A stretch of DNA of 64,000 nt, taken from positions 2,976,001-3,040,000 of the forward strand of contig NZ_WING01000001.1 of assembly GCF_009793335.1 (NCBI RefSeq). The letters are read 5' to 3'. A program made the position numbers and the translations under genes. Of the stretch, positions 45,522 to 54,483 are shown piece after piece. The first letter of the stretch is position 1, and each line of letters begins with the position of its first letter. The notes under the pieces are model-generated. The model was not told the DNA's origin and did not search any database. It saw only the letters and a list, made by a program, of their open reading frames with translations. The DNA comes from Actinomadura sp. J1-007. Lineage in GTDB: Bacteria; Actinomycetota; Actinomycetes; Streptosporangiales; Streptosporangiaceae.

Positions 45522-46565
45522 TCAGGCCACCCACTCTTTGAGTTGGCGCACGAGTCCGGCGGGGTCGTCGCCGGCCGGGGTCACCTGGAGATTGGTGACC
45601 CCGGACTCGCGGAATGCTTCGATCCGCTCCCGAACGTAAGAGGCCGGGCCGACGAGGTTGATCTGTTCGAGGAGTTGGAACGGGACCTTGGCCTCGGCTT
45701 CCTTCTTCTTGCCGTCGAGGTAGAGGTCCTGGATCTCCTTGGCCTCGGCTTCGTAACCGTAGCGTCGGACGAGGTCGTTGAAAAAGTTCTTGCCGCGGGC
45801 GCCCATGCCTCCGATGTAGAGCGCAAGTATCGGCCGCGCGAGGTCGAGTATCTCCTTCACGTCCTCGCCGATAGCGACGATCCCACCGGCAACGACCTCC
45901 AGGGGCGCGAGGTTTTCGGAGCGCTTCGCGGTTCCTGCGGCAAGCGCGTCGCCCCATACCCCGGCGGCGCCCTCGGGGAGGTACAGGAAAGGCAGCCAGC
46001 CGTCGGCGTACTCCGCCGCGCCTTCGACTGATTTCGGTCCGAGCGCGGCGATGTAGAGCGGAATCGATGGGCGTAGCGGCTTGGTCATGATCTTCAGCGG
46101 CTCACTGAGGCCGGTGCCCCGACCGGCCGGGAGAGGGATCTCAAAGGAGCGGCCGCTGTAGTCGACCGCCTCGCGCCGCAGGGCCGCGCGGACGATCTCG
46201 ACGGTCTCCTTGGTGCGGCCGGTCGGCTGTACGAAGGGCATGCCGTGCCACCCCTCGATGATCTTCGGGTTGGAGGCGCCGAGGCCGATGATGGCGCGAC
46301 CGCCGGACACGCTGTCGAGGCCGGCCGCGGTCGATGCGAGCATGGTCGGGGTGCGGGAGTAGACGTTGAGGATGGCCGCGCCGATCTCCACGCTTGAGGT
46401 GCGGGCCGCCAGGTAGCCCATCAGGGTCGGCGAGTCGTAGCCGTACCCCTCGGCGACCCAGACGGTGTCGAGCCCGGCGGCCTCAAGCCGAGTGATGTGC
46501 TCAGCGGCCTCGCGCGGGTCGGCGCCGTAGGTGAGCATCGTCGAGATCTTCATGGTCCGCTTCAT
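45522..46565 (-). CDS. LLM-class flavin/F420-dependent oxidoreductase
   Basis: A 347-residue bacterial-luciferase-like TIM-barrel enzyme. MKISTMLTYGADPREAAEHI begins the barrel; LEAAGLDTVWVAEGYGYDSP is the typical first strand/helix with W-V-x-E; GAAILNVYSRTPTMLASTAA the second block; GRAIIGLGASNPKIIEGWHG the substrate/cofactor loop of F420-type members (G-L-G-x-S). PLYIAALGPKSVEGAAEYAD follows. Cofactor preference for F420 over FMN is inferred from subfamily resemblance. It is the last gene of the AraC-ligase-amidohydrolase-SDR-LLM operon, ten bases after the SDR stop. It likely reduces or oxygenates an acyl-CoA-linked or cyclic substrate. Confidence 0.9.
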   Translation of the reverse strand: MKRTMKISTMLTYGADPREAAEHITRLEAAGLDTVWVAEGYGYDSPTLMGYLAARTSSVEIGAAILNVYSRTPTMLASTAAGLDSVSGGRAIIGLGASNPKIIEGWHGMPFVQPTGRTKETVEIVRAALRREAVDYSGRSFEIPLPAGRGTGLSEPLKIMTKPLRPSIPLYIAALGPKSVEGAAEYADGWLPFLYLPEGAAGVWGDALAAGTAKRSENLAPLEVVAGGIVAIGEDVKEILDLARPILALYIGGMGARGKNFFNDLVRRYGYEAEAKEIQDLYLDGKKKEAEAKVPFQLLEQINLVGPASYVRERIEAFRESGVTNLQVTPAGDDPAGLVRQLKEWVA

Positions 46566-46575
46566 GAGCAGTGCC

Positions 46576-47376
46576 TCACTTCGACGTCGGCGAGTCGAAG
46601 CTCGCGCCCATGCCGATGCCGGCGCCACCGTCGACCGGGATCACCGCGCCGGTGACGAAACGCAAGTTGGGGGACACGAGCGCACCGACCAAGTCGGCGA
46701 ACTCACGGGGCTCCCCGATGCGTCCCATCGGTACCCCGTTCCCGAGGCCGGCTTTGGACAGCTCTGGCTGCCGTTCCAGCAGTCCGCCCAGCAGGGCGGT
46801 GTCGAAGAATCCGGACAACAGAGTGTTGACGTTGATGTCCTGCCTGGCGACCTCCAGGGCGAGGGTCTTGGCGTAGCCGATCACCGCCGACCACACGCCG
46901 ACGGACGCCGCCATGCCGACGGCCGGGCGCTCGACGACGCCGGAGACCACGTTGAGGATGCTGCCGCCTTCGGCGGTCATGTACGGCAAGGTGGCTCGCA
47001 CGGATCTGACGACGTAGAGGAAATGGCGCTCGAAGGCCTTCAGCCACACCTCGTCGGTGAGCTCGGAGATGCGCCGGATCGGCGGTCCGCCGTCGTTGGT
47101 GACCAGAACGTGAACGGCTGGACCGAACCGCTCAAGGGTCGAGGCGGTGACGCGCTCGATGTCGGTGTCGGCCGAGCAGTCGGCGGCCAGCCCGAGGACT
47201 TTCTTCTCGCCGTATGCGCTGGCGAGCCGTTGCGCGGCGGCTGCGACCTTCTCCGCGCGTCGCGCGAAGATCGTGACATTGGCGCCTTCCTTCAGAAGCC
47301 GATCGGCGATGGCGTATCCCAAGCCGTCGCTGCCGCCGCCGACGATGGCGACCTTGCCGGTCAGTCCGACGTCCAT
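46576..47376 (-). CDS. SDR-fold oxidoreductase-like protein lacking the YxxxK pair
   Basis: A 266-residue short-chain dehydrogenase fold. GKVAIVGGGSDGLGYAIADR is the cofactor glycine loop (G-x3-G-x-G), NVTIFARRAEKVAAAAQRLA suggests NADP through Arg after strand 2, and GGSILNVVSGVVERPAVGMA is the active-site serine strand. The catalytic Tyr-x3-Lys position reads AASVGVWSAVIGY, so both Tyr (Ser) and Lys (Trp) are missing. The NAG motif is TNDGGPPI. The C-terminus FVTGAVIPVDGGAGIGMG is normal. It may therefore bind cofactor or acyl-CoA without standard SDR chemistry, or use another base. Start ATG 47376 is fused to the upstream stop. Confidence 0.85.
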   Translation of the reverse strand: MDVGLTGKVAIVGGGSDGLGYAIADRLLKEGANVTIFARRAEKVAAAAQRLASAYGEKKVLGLAADCSADTDIERVTASTLERFGPAVHVLVTNDGGPPIRRISELTDEVWLKAFERHFLYVVRSVRATLPYMTAEGGSILNVVSGVVERPAVGMAASVGVWSAVIGYAKTLALEVARQDINVNTLLSGFFDTALLGGLLERQPELSKAGLGNGVPMGRIGEPREFADLVGALVSPNLRFVTGAVIPVDGGAGIGMGASFDSPTSK

Positions 47377-48260
47377 CACTGAACTCCGATCGAGGTGAGG
47401 AAGGTCTCGGCGTTGCCGGAGAACACGTCGTCGAGGACGTCGGAGGAGAAGCCCTCCGCGCGCCACTCATCGACCAGCCTGTCGTGGGCGAGCATCGGGT
47501 AGTCGGCTCCGAAGAAGACCTTCTTGCGCAGCCGTTTGCCGATCTCGCGCTTGAGCTCGTCGGGGAAGTAGCGCGGTGACCAGCCGTGGAGCTCCATCCA
47601 CACGTTCGCCTTGTGCAGTGCGACGGCGATCATCTCCGACTGCCAGGGCCACGCCACCCGGGCCGCGATCACGTTCAGATCGGGATGCTTGGCCGCGATG
47701 CGGTCGACGTACCGGGGGTGGCAGCCCTCCAGGGTGATGCCCATGCCTCCGCGGGTACCGGCCCCGGTGGCCGACATGCCGACATGGACCAGGACGGGAC
47801 GGTTGGCCTCGATGCACATGTTCAGACAGGTCTCCCATTCCGGTTGGTCGGGTGTCCCGGCCGGTGTGAACGAGTGGACCGTCAGTCCGACGAGTCCCGT
47901 CCCCTCGCTCAGGCAACGCTCGAGTTCCTTGACATGAGCTGGTTGCGTGGGGTCGATGCCGATCCAGTTGCCGAGTACGACGTCGGGGTGCCTGCGCGCA
48001 TAGTCGAAGGCGTAGTCATGCTGGTCGCGTAGTGCACCGGCGTCCATGGTGTAGGTGAACGCGAAGTCGAGCATCACCCTGACATTGGCGCGGCGGAACT
48101 GGACGGCCTGCTCCTCGTCGCTGACGAAGCTCATGCCCCACTTGAAGTAGCTTTGCAGGGCCTCGCGGTCCTCGGCGGTCTCGTACGGGCTTCCCTTCCA
48201 TCCTCGCTCTGTGCCCCAGTGGGAATGGAAGTCGATCAGTCGGGCCGGCGGTAGGTTCAC
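47376..48260 (-). CDS. Amidohydrolase-2 family metal-dependent hydrolase
   Basis: A 294-residue TIM-barrel enzyme of the ACMSD/amidohydrolase-2 group. RLIDFHSHWGTERGW carries the first H-x-H metal motif. PDVVLGNWIGIDPTQPAHVK and EGTGLVGLTVHSFTPAGTPD lead to PVLVHVGMSATGAG (the middle His), and KKVFFGADYPMLAHDRLVDE contains the G-x-D-x-P aspartate of the metal site. Relatives decarboxylate or hydrolyse cyclic or aromatic acids. Its position after an acyl ligase suggests ring cleavage in a catabolic route. The stop and the SDR start share bases (TGATG). Confidence 0.9.
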   Translation of the reverse strand: MNLPPARLIDFHSHWGTERGWKGSPYETAEDREALQSYFKWGMSFVSDEEQAVQFRRANVRVMLDFAFTYTMDAGALRDQHDYAFDYARRHPDVVLGNWIGIDPTQPAHVKELERCLSEGTGLVGLTVHSFTPAGTPDQPEWETCLNMCIEANRPVLVHVGMSATGAGTRGGMGITLEGCHPRYVDRIAAKHPDLNVIAARVAWPWQSEMIAVALHKANVWMELHGWSPRYFPDELKREIGKRLRKKVFFGADYPMLAHDRLVDEWRAEGFSSDVLDDVFSGNAETFLTSIGVQ

Positions 48261-48305
48261 ACTGGGTGCCTTTCGTGAATGGCCACGGGAAGGGCCTCCG
48301 GATGA

Positions 48306-49901
48306 TTAGTGGACATTGCGGATCGAGTCAGCCCAGAACGGCGCGCGCAGGCGCTTCTTGTCGACCTTTCCCACCGGCGTGGCGGGAAGTGAGTCCACGA
48401 CCACGACCTTCTTGGGCGCGTACATCGAGCCCTTGACCTGCTTCACGTAGGACTGGAGCGCGGGAATGTCGACCTGTCGCCCCGATCGCGGGACCACGAA
48501 CGCGGTGACGAGCTCGCCCCAGCGGCTGTCCGGCACGCCGATCACGGCGGCCGCGCCCACCGAGGGGTGCGCTGTCAGAACGGCCTCGACTTCGCTTGCG
48601 TAGATGTTGAAACCACCCGAGATGATCATGTCCTTCTTGCGGTCCACGATGTAGATCAGGCCCTCGGCGTCCTGGCGGGCGAGGTCTCCGGTGTGGAGCC
48701 ATCCCCCCTTGAGTGCCGCTTCCGTCTCATCGGGGAGGTTCTTGTAGCCCTGCATCACCCCGCGGCTCTGCATGGCGATCTCGCCCACCTCGCCCAAAGG
48801 GACGTCGTGGCCGTCGTCGTCGATGAGCCTGATGCGGTTGCCGACCACGGGACGGCCGCTGGAGGCGAGTTGATCAAGGCTCGCGGTCTCGTGTGCGGCC
48901 TTGGTCAGGACCGTCCCGATGCCGGCCGACTCCGTCTGCCCGTAGATCTGGCAGAAGACCGGACCGATCCGCTCGCGAGCCTCCGCCAGGCGCACCGGCG
49001 ACATCGGCCCGGTGGCGTACCAGATCACCTCAAGGCTGGAGAGGTCTCTGGTCTCCGGACGCTCCTGATCCAACAAGGTGTAGATCATCGTCGGAAGGCC
49101 GCTCACACAATTGATGCGCTCGGCCTCGATGACGTCGAGGAACCGGCTGGGTTCGAAGCCCTGCTCGATCACCACCGTGCCGCCGCGCAGCAGTGCCGGG
49201 ATGACGGCCAGCCCGGCCGCGTGGGTGAGCGGCGCCGCTGCCAGGTACCGCGGGAGGTGTGGCTGCTCGAAGTCGGCCATGTGCGCATAGACCGTCTGCA
49301 CCATCGACCGATGAGGCTGCATCACGCCCTTGGGTCTGCCGGTCGTTCCCCCGGTGTACTGCAGCCAGGCGACATCCATCTCCGTCGCCGGACCACGGTG
49401 CAGCGATCGAACCGCCGTGTGCTCGCCCTCGGACAGACCACCGGCGGCGGGGACCACCATCAGGTGTCGCAGGGAGTCGACCTCGGCGAGGACCTGGCGT
49501 CCATGCTCCTCCAGGGGCGCGGTCACCACCAGCACCGTGGCCTCTGCGTCCTCGCAGACGGTGATGTGTTCCGTGACCGAGGCCAGGGTCTGCAGCCCGG
49601 TGAAGCGGCCGCCCAACAGATACGTCGCGGCCTGGACGATCCACGATTCGGGCATGTTCGGACTGAGCATCGTGACCCCCACGCCGAGACCCACTCCCCG
49701 ATGGGCCAACGCGGCCACATACTGCGAGAGAAGGCCCCTGACGTGCGCATAGGTAAGTCGCCGATCACCAGCCACGAAGGCCTCGGACGAGCTGTGCCGG
49801 CTGAGCGCCTGCACGATCAGGTCACCTAGCGTGACTCCGGAGGAGGCCGCCGCCGCGGCTGCCGAAGCCGCAGCACCGTGGCCTGGAAGGTGGTGAGACA
49901 T
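48306..49901 (-). CDS. Acyl-CoA ligase (AMP-dependent, fatty-acid/aromatic acid type)
   Basis: A 531-residue ANL enzyme. MDVAWLQYTGGTTGRPKGVM is A3, VFCQIYGQTESAGIGTVLTK A5, GWLHTGDLARQDAEGLIYIV A7 and DRKKDMIISGGFNIYASEVE A8, with the catalytic lysine in LPATPVGKVDKKRL. An Ala-rich 20-residue N-terminus precedes LGDLIVQALSRHSSSEAFVA. The complete motif set predicts thioesterification of a carboxylic acid with CoA. It is the first enzyme gene after the AraC regulator and probably starts a catabolic route continued by the amidohydrolase, SDR and LLM enzymes. Unlike the ligase of the hydrazine operon it is not next to a carrier protein. Confidence 0.92.
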   Translation of the reverse strand: MSHHLPGHGAAASAAAAAASSGVTLGDLIVQALSRHSSSEAFVAGDRRLTYAHVRGLLSQYVAALAHRGVGLGVGVTMLSPNMPESWIVQAATYLLGGRFTGLQTLASVTEHITVCEDAEATVLVVTAPLEEHGRQVLAEVDSLRHLMVVPAAGGLSEGEHTAVRSLHRGPATEMDVAWLQYTGGTTGRPKGVMQPHRSMVQTVYAHMADFEQPHLPRYLAAAPLTHAAGLAVIPALLRGGTVVIEQGFEPSRFLDVIEAERINCVSGLPTMIYTLLDQERPETRDLSSLEVIWYATGPMSPVRLAEARERIGPVFCQIYGQTESAGIGTVLTKAAHETASLDQLASSGRPVVGNRIRLIDDDGHDVPLGEVGEIAMQSRGVMQGYKNLPDETEAALKGGWLHTGDLARQDAEGLIYIVDRKKDMIISGGFNIYASEVEAVLTAHPSVGAAAVIGVPDSRWGELVTAFVVPRSGRQVDIPALQSYVKQVKGSMYAPKKVVVVDSLPATPVGKVDKKRLRAPFWADSIRNVH

Positions 49902-49991
49902 GCCTCAAAGCGTGGCCGCCGAGCGGGCGGGCGTGCCACCGATGTTCCGCCCGGAATTTCGGATAACCCGCCAGGCCGACGAAGGCAATGC

Positions 49992-50768
49992 TCAACTGTG
50001 AGCCGCACCCGCTGTGGAGCGGTAACGACCGGGCGTTTGCCCGACGAGAGCGGTGAAGGCGTCGATGAAGCTGCCGGGGTTCGCCCAGCCGAGCCGCATC
50101 GCCGTCTCGGTGACCGAGGTACCTTCACAGAGTTCGAGCAGCGCTCGCTGAATCCGCAGCAGCGTGCGCCACTGATGGAAGCTCATCGACAATTCGCTGC
50201 CGAACAGCCGACTGAGAGTCCTTTCACTTGAGCCGGTTCGGTGCCCCAACTCCGCCAGCGTCGCCGAAATGGCCGGGTCGGCGTGCAGCAAGTCGGTGAC
50301 GGCCTTGAGGCGAGGATCGCTCGGCTCAGGCAGCCGCAGTGGCTCCTGCGGGGCGCGGACCAACTCCGCACCGATCACCGCGAGCAGCAGACGGCCACGC
50401 TCGCTGCCGGCGGGCTCATGCTCGCTGCTCATCGCCAGATATGCCTCGCGCAGCAGCGCACTGGCCACGAAGACCGACGGCTCGTGCGGCAGTTCCTCAG
50501 ACAACGCTGCGGGAACCGGAAGCACGCGAACATCGGTCTCGCCGTAGGAGTGACTGCTGTGGACATAGAAGGGCGGCACCCACGTGATGCGGTTCGCCGG
50601 CGCCACCCAGGTTCCGGCCTTGGTCGTCGTGACGAGCGCTCCGGAGGCGGCGTACCTCAACTGGCCGTAGTCATGGAAGTGCGCGGCGATGTCCTCACCG
50701 TGCGCCATAGGCTCGCAGACCGGCGAGTCATCGGTCCAGAACACCGCCTGCTGCACAACCTCGCTCAT
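49992..50768 (-). CDS. AraC-family transcription regulator
   Basis: A 258-residue regulator. The N-terminal cupin-like sensor has HFHDYGQLRYAASGALVTTT, then PANRITWVPPFYVHSSHSYG. The C-terminal double HTH starts RLKAVTDLLHADPAISATLA and ELGHRTGSSERTLSRLFGSE. The second HTH SVTETAMRLGWANPGSFIDA has the family's final segment (G-x-x-x-x-S-x-F). ATG 50768 is chosen because the frame beyond it has no family support. It lies 91 bases upstream of the acyl-CoA ligase on the same strand and most likely activates that operon in response to its substrate. Confidence 0.9.
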   Translation of the reverse strand: MSEVVQQAVFWTDDSPVCEPMAHGEDIAAHFHDYGQLRYAASGALVTTTKAGTWVAPANRITWVPPFYVHSSHSYGETDVRVLPVPAALSEELPHEPSVFVASALLREAYLAMSSEHEPAGSERGRLLLAVIGAELVRAPQEPLRLPEPSDPRLKAVTDLLHADPAISATLAELGHRTGSSERTLSRLFGSELSMSFHQWRTLLRIQRALLELCEGTSVTETAMRLGWANPGSFIDAFTALVGQTPGRYRSTAGAAHS

Positions 50769-51039
50769 CAGCAGACAGCTTAGCTCGCATTGGCGGGCAA
50801 CCAGAATAAGTGAGTACGAATCCAGCAACGCGCCCACGAGGGGCACGAGGGACCCACTCCGCATCGCTCATGTCCGAGGTGTACGGGGCCGGCGCGCCGA
50901 CCAGTCGGCCGCATTCCCGAACCGACGGGACGAGGCAGTCACACACCCAGAAGTGGACGAGCTGCCTCTCGCTGCAAGGCCCCCACTGCACGACGGCGGA
51001 GACCGTAGGGAGCTTGTGGGGGTGGCCGCCCTGCCGACC

Positions 51040-51816
51040 GCGAGCCTCGGCTGAAGATCGGCTCGACGCGCTCTTCCACCTGGTCGCTTTCCGAGGGCCT
51101 CGCCGTGCCGAGGTCGCCGCCTGCCATGAACGGACACCGACCTGGACGGGAGCGAGTCCCTTACCATCTGCGAAACCCGTGCGGATGACGAGTACGACGA
51201 CACCAAGCCAGAAGCGGGCGAGCGAACCGTCAGCCTCGCCCGGACCACCCTCGCCGTCCTCCGCACATGGCGTACTCACCAGAAGGAAGAATGGCTCTCG
51301 GCAGACCCGGATGTCTGGGTGGACTCAGGAAGGGTGTTCACTCAGGAAGACGGTTCCGCTCTGCGGCCCGAGTGGATCTCACGGCGCTTCGACGTCCTGA
51401 TCGATCGCTACAACACGATCCGGCGGCGTCATCTCGACAAGGGCCGGCCCGTCGAGCGGATAGCGCGACGCCATCGCGTCAGTCGGCGGACGGTCCACGT
51501 CGCCATCGAGGGCGGCCCGCTCCCGCCGATCAGGTTCCACGACCTGCGCCATGGCGCGGCGACGCTGAGCCTGCTCGGCAAGGTCGACATGAAGGTGGTC
51601 AGCGTGACACTCGGTCACCTTCGGTCATCACTCACCGCCGACATCTACGCCTCCGTACTGCCCGAGGTGGCCAAGGCAGCGGCCGAGGCGGTGGCCGCGG
51701 TGGTGCCGTTGCGATGCGATGGCCACCCCATGGCCACACCAGGCACCAAAAACGCCCCCGCCGAGATCATCTCACTCGGCGGAGGCGCTGATAGTGGCGG
51801 AGGATCGGGGATTTGA
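51040..51816 (+). pseudogene. Tyrosine integrase remnant, element 2
   Basis: The catalytic half of a recombinase, degraded at the front. LFHLVAFRGPRRAEVAA holds the first catalytic arginine. After a frame change near 51125 come GERTVSLARTTLAVLRTWRT and SGRVFTQEDGSALRPEWISR. The second half is open: PPIRFHDLRHGAATLSLLGK (H-x-x-R), KVVSVTLGHLRSSLTADIYA (G-H box and tyrosine) and a tail ending in a Gly-rich stretch. The N-terminal binding domain cannot be traced. The gene reads toward, and overlaps the first bases of, the tRNA-Ser 3' end, the standard place for an element's integrase. Confidence 0.78.
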
Positions 51817-51887
51817 ACCCCGGATGGGCGGTAAACCCAAACCGCATTAGCAGTGCGGCGCCATAGACCGGACTAGGCGAATCCTCC
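51795..51887 (-). tRNA. tRNA-Ser (anticodon GCU)
   Basis: Cloverleaf on the minus strand. The acceptor stem GGAGGAT pairs with ATCCTCC, anticodon stem CCGCA/TGCGG surrounds CT-GCT-AA, and a long variable arm typical of tRNA-Ser is present. The T-arm is ggggttcaaatcccc, followed by discriminator G and an encoded CCA (51797-51795). The 3' half is the attachment site shared with 44727-44788, so the intact gene is restored or kept at the right edge of the island. Confidence 0.95.
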
Positions 51888-52009
51888 AGGAGCCTTCAGG
51901 CTCAGGACAGGTTACCGGTTCCGTACGTCCACCGGCAAAGCCAGGAGTCCAGCATAGACCGAGACGCGGGCGCTTCGCTCCCGGGGCCGCGGGAGCGAAG
52001 CGCAGGGGG

Positions 52010-52465
52010 TCAGCTTCCGAGGCGGAAGCCGCTGCCCTCGAAGCCGCAGGCCTTGCCGAGCTCGATGCCGTTCTGGTTCATCTGGCTGAAGTTCGGCGTA
52101 CCGCCGGAGAGGTTGCCGGAGCTCAGGCTCTTCAGCGTGGTGGCGGTGTTCTCCAGGTCGGAGGCGAACTTGCCGGCGGCCGTCTCGACGTCGCCGCCGG
52201 CGTTCTGGCCCTCGCTGCGGATCTTGGCGGCGGCGTCGGAGAACCGCTGCGCGCTCGCCGAGGCGCCGGCGCCCGGGTTGTTCAGGTCGGGCTTCGTGGC
52301 GGACGCGCCGGAGGCGACGTTGCGGAGCTCGGTCTCGATGTTCTTGCAAGCGGTCTTCTTTTTGCCGCCTCCGGTGACGGCGTCGACAGGGCCGCAGGCG
52401 CTGGAGGCGAACAGCGCGCCACCGATGGCGAGGACGCCGACCAGCTTGGTGGCTGACATGCGCAT
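52010..52465 (-). CDS. Putative lipoprotein with disordered/helical mature domain
   Basis: A 151-residue exported protein. The signal peptide LVGVLAIGGALFASSACGPV ends in a lipobox-like ASSAC with the lipidated cysteine near residue 24. The mature part starts GGGKKKTACKNIETELRNVA and is Ala/Ser/Gly/Asn-rich with a helical segment SAQRFSDAAAKIRSEGQNAG and TAAGKFASDLENTATTLKSL. It resembles a small helical-bundle surface protein. Two further cysteines (TACKN and KACGFEG) may pair. GAAGGAG lies six bases before the ATG at 52465. No enzymatic motif; function unknown. Confidence 0.75.
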   Translation of the reverse strand: MRMSATKLVGVLAIGGALFASSACGPVDAVTGGGKKKTACKNIETELRNVASGASATKPDLNNPGAGASASAQRFSDAAAKIRSEGQNAGGDVETAAGKFASDLENTATTLKSLSSGNLSGGTPNFSQMNQNGIELGKACGFEGSGFRLGS

Positions 52466-52748
52466 GGGGGTACTCCTTCAAGGGGGTTTGGAACGTTGGA
52501 CGAGGGTAGACCGCTGAGGTCACATCCGTCTCGATTACCCCTTTGGCGCTATTCGGTCACAACCGGTTCCGTGACTCAGGTCACACGTGTGGCGGGGTGG
52601 GGTGGACGGCCCCCCGTGTCAGGGGCACCGCCGAAGTGCCCTACACTGGACTCGTCCGGGCGCCGGAATCAGAGGCTCTAACCATCTGAGTGGGAGCTGC
52701 TAGACTCTGGCCCCGCAAGTGAAAGCCCTGGTGAGAGCCAGGAGCCCA

Positions 52749-52821
52749 GCAGCCGTAGCTCAATGGATAGAGCATCTGACTACGGATCAGAAGGTTGGGG
52801 GTTCGAATCCCTCCGGCTGCG
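52749..52821 (+). tRNA. tRNA-Arg (anticodon ACG)
   Basis: A 73-base cloverleaf: acceptor GCAGCCG with CGGCTGC, D-arm GTAGCTCAATGGATAGAGC region, anticodon stem TCTGA/TCAGA enclosing CT-ACG-GA, T-arm GGGGGTTCGAATCCCTC. CCA follows directly at 52822-52824. A candidate -10 (tagact) lies at 52701-52706. The terminator at 52833 follows. Confidence 0.96.
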
Positions 52822-52832
52822 CCACACGTCAC

Positions 52833-52865
52833 AGGCCCCTCGCGATCAACGCAAGGGGCCTTTTT
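52833..52865 (+). terminator. Rho-independent terminator after tRNA-Arg
   Basis: Stem aggcccct / aggggcct (52833-52840 with 52854-52861) followed by a run of five T. This is a textbook intrinsic terminator, unusual in such GC-rich DNA and consistent with a stable-RNA gene. Confidence 0.88.
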
Positions 52866-53665
52866 GATTGTCATGGGGCCATTGCGAGTCGTAGCTATCG
52901 GATAGGGCCACCGTTCGTGGCTTCCGCCGTTGTTTGCTTTCGGGTCCGGGTAGTTGTCTCTAGGCGTCCTTGGTTGTGGCGATGCTGGTGTGGCCGAGTC
53001 TTTGAGGCCGCGTGTGGGGGCGTCCGCTGCGCCAGCATGAGTCGGGTACGGAGTGCTGTAGCCCATGGCCGTTCGGCGTGGGGTTGGTGTGGAGATTCAT
53101 GGGTTTGTTTCTGGTTGTGCTGGCTGGGGTCTTGGGGGTGCGTTTCTTAGGAGCGGTCGCCCTGGAGGAGGCGGGCTTGGCGTTGGGAGGGGATGTTTTG
53201 GGGCGGGAGGCGTTGAGCTGGGGGATGTTGGTTTGTTGGAGCGGCGGCGGGATGTTCGGGGAGTTGGGGCTTCTGAGGGTCTCCCGCGTCGGACGTCCCG
53301 GCTGTAGCCTGATCATCGTCGGCGGGTGGGGAAGCCCGGCCGACATGGGCGCCCCGTGCTCCGCTTCGGCGGAGGGCGGGGCGTTCCGTTGTTTCCGCGC
53401 TTTGGGGGCGTCGGCGTCGTTCGGCAGCGACTGTGCCACGGGGCGTGCTGGGAAGGGCGGCGGTGGGCTGGTGCCGGTCTTCGGGGATGGCATTTATGGG
53501 TGGGTGAGAATTTCGTTGGGGGCTTGTTGATCTTTGGAATTCTCTGCGGGTGTGGAGCTGGCCCATTGTGGCCTGCGTTGCGGGGCTTTCGGGGATTGCC
53601 GTTCTGCGCTGGGATGGGTGCGCTGAGGGTGCGCGTTCGAGAAGGTCGGCGCGTTGGGAGCGGTT
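52866..53665. other. 800-bp gene-poor stretch; possible integrase tail next to tRNA-Arg
   Basis: No convincing gene. On the minus strand at about 52968-53010 a frame ends RLGHTSIATTKDA, the usual last helix of tyrosine integrases (L-G-H-x-S-I-x-T-T), directly beside tRNA-Arg. It may be the tail of an integrase from a lost element. The overlapping long frames on both strands are compositionally biased (Gly/Trp/Leu on plus, Pro/Ala/Thr on minus) and I do not call them. Confidence 0.35.
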
Positions 53666-54483
53666 ATGTCCATAGTCGTACGGATCGGGTGTGCGGTTCT
53701 GCTCGTGGTCGGGTGGACGGGGCCGGTCGCGCGGGCCGCGCCGTCTGACGGGTACGTGCGGCTCGCTCATCTTTCGCCGGACACCCCGGCCGTGGACGTC
53801 TATCTGTACGCGGGACGGTCCACGGATCGCAGGCGGCAGCGGCTGGTGCTGAAGCACGTCGGATACGGGGCGCTGTCGCCTTACCAGCGGCTCGGCGGCG
53901 GGACGTACACGGTGGCGATGCGGCCCGCCAATGCGGCGGCGGCGAGTCCGCCGGTGCTGACGACGAACGTGCGGGTGCGGGGCGGCAAGGCGTACACGGT
54001 CGCGGGGATGGGGCCGTACAAGAGCATCAGGCTGCGGGTGATGGGCGACTCGGTCGAGTTGCCCGAGGGGCGGGCGGCGTTGCGGGTCATCGCGGCTTCG
54101 CTGAAGGAGCCGAGCGTGGACGCGGGGGTCGGCGGGCGGCGTCTCGCGTCGGGGGTGCGGTTCGCGACCACCACGCCGTACGAGGTGATGGCGGCCGGGG
54201 AGGCGCGGGTCCGGGTGCGGGGGCGGAACGGGCAGGCGGTCACGAAGGTGTCGATGGTCGCCGGTTCGGCGCACACGGTGGTCGTTCTGGACGGGAAGAC
54301 GGGGTTGCGGCTGCTTTCGCTGCGGGATTCGGTACGGAGCGCGCGGACGCCGCGGGGTGGTGTGGACGCGGGGCTCGGCGGGATGGCGAAGGACGGCGCG
54401 TGGGGCCGGGGGTTCTCGGGTTGGCGATCGCGCTGGGGGCGGTGGTCGCGGTGTGGCGAGTCGGGGCGCGCCGCCGTGCGTGA
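53666..54483 (+). pseudogene. DUF4397 domain surface protein with C-terminal anchor, one frameshift
   Basis: An exported protein of about 272 residues. Signal peptide IVVRIGCAVLLVVGWTGPVA, cleaved near ARAAP. The DUF4397 domain follows: GYVRLAHLSPDTPAVDVYLY is its exact opening, LSPYQRLGGGTYTVAMRPAN and KAYTVAGMGPYKSIRLRVMG continue it. A second half repeats the fold (LRVIAASLKEPSVDAGV). Near 54410 the frame slips in a G run; the right frame then gives a membrane helix LGLAIALGAVVAVWRVGARR and a TGA at 54481-54483. The class F sortase gene overlaps this end, a common pairing. Function of DUF4397 is unknown, probably cell-surface adhesion or stabilisation. Confidence 0.82.

Noticed and set aside
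52960..53530. Two overlapping open frames of about 175 codons on opposite strands
   Set aside because: Both are compositionally biased and lack motifs; only the integrase-like last residues on the minus strand are recognisable.
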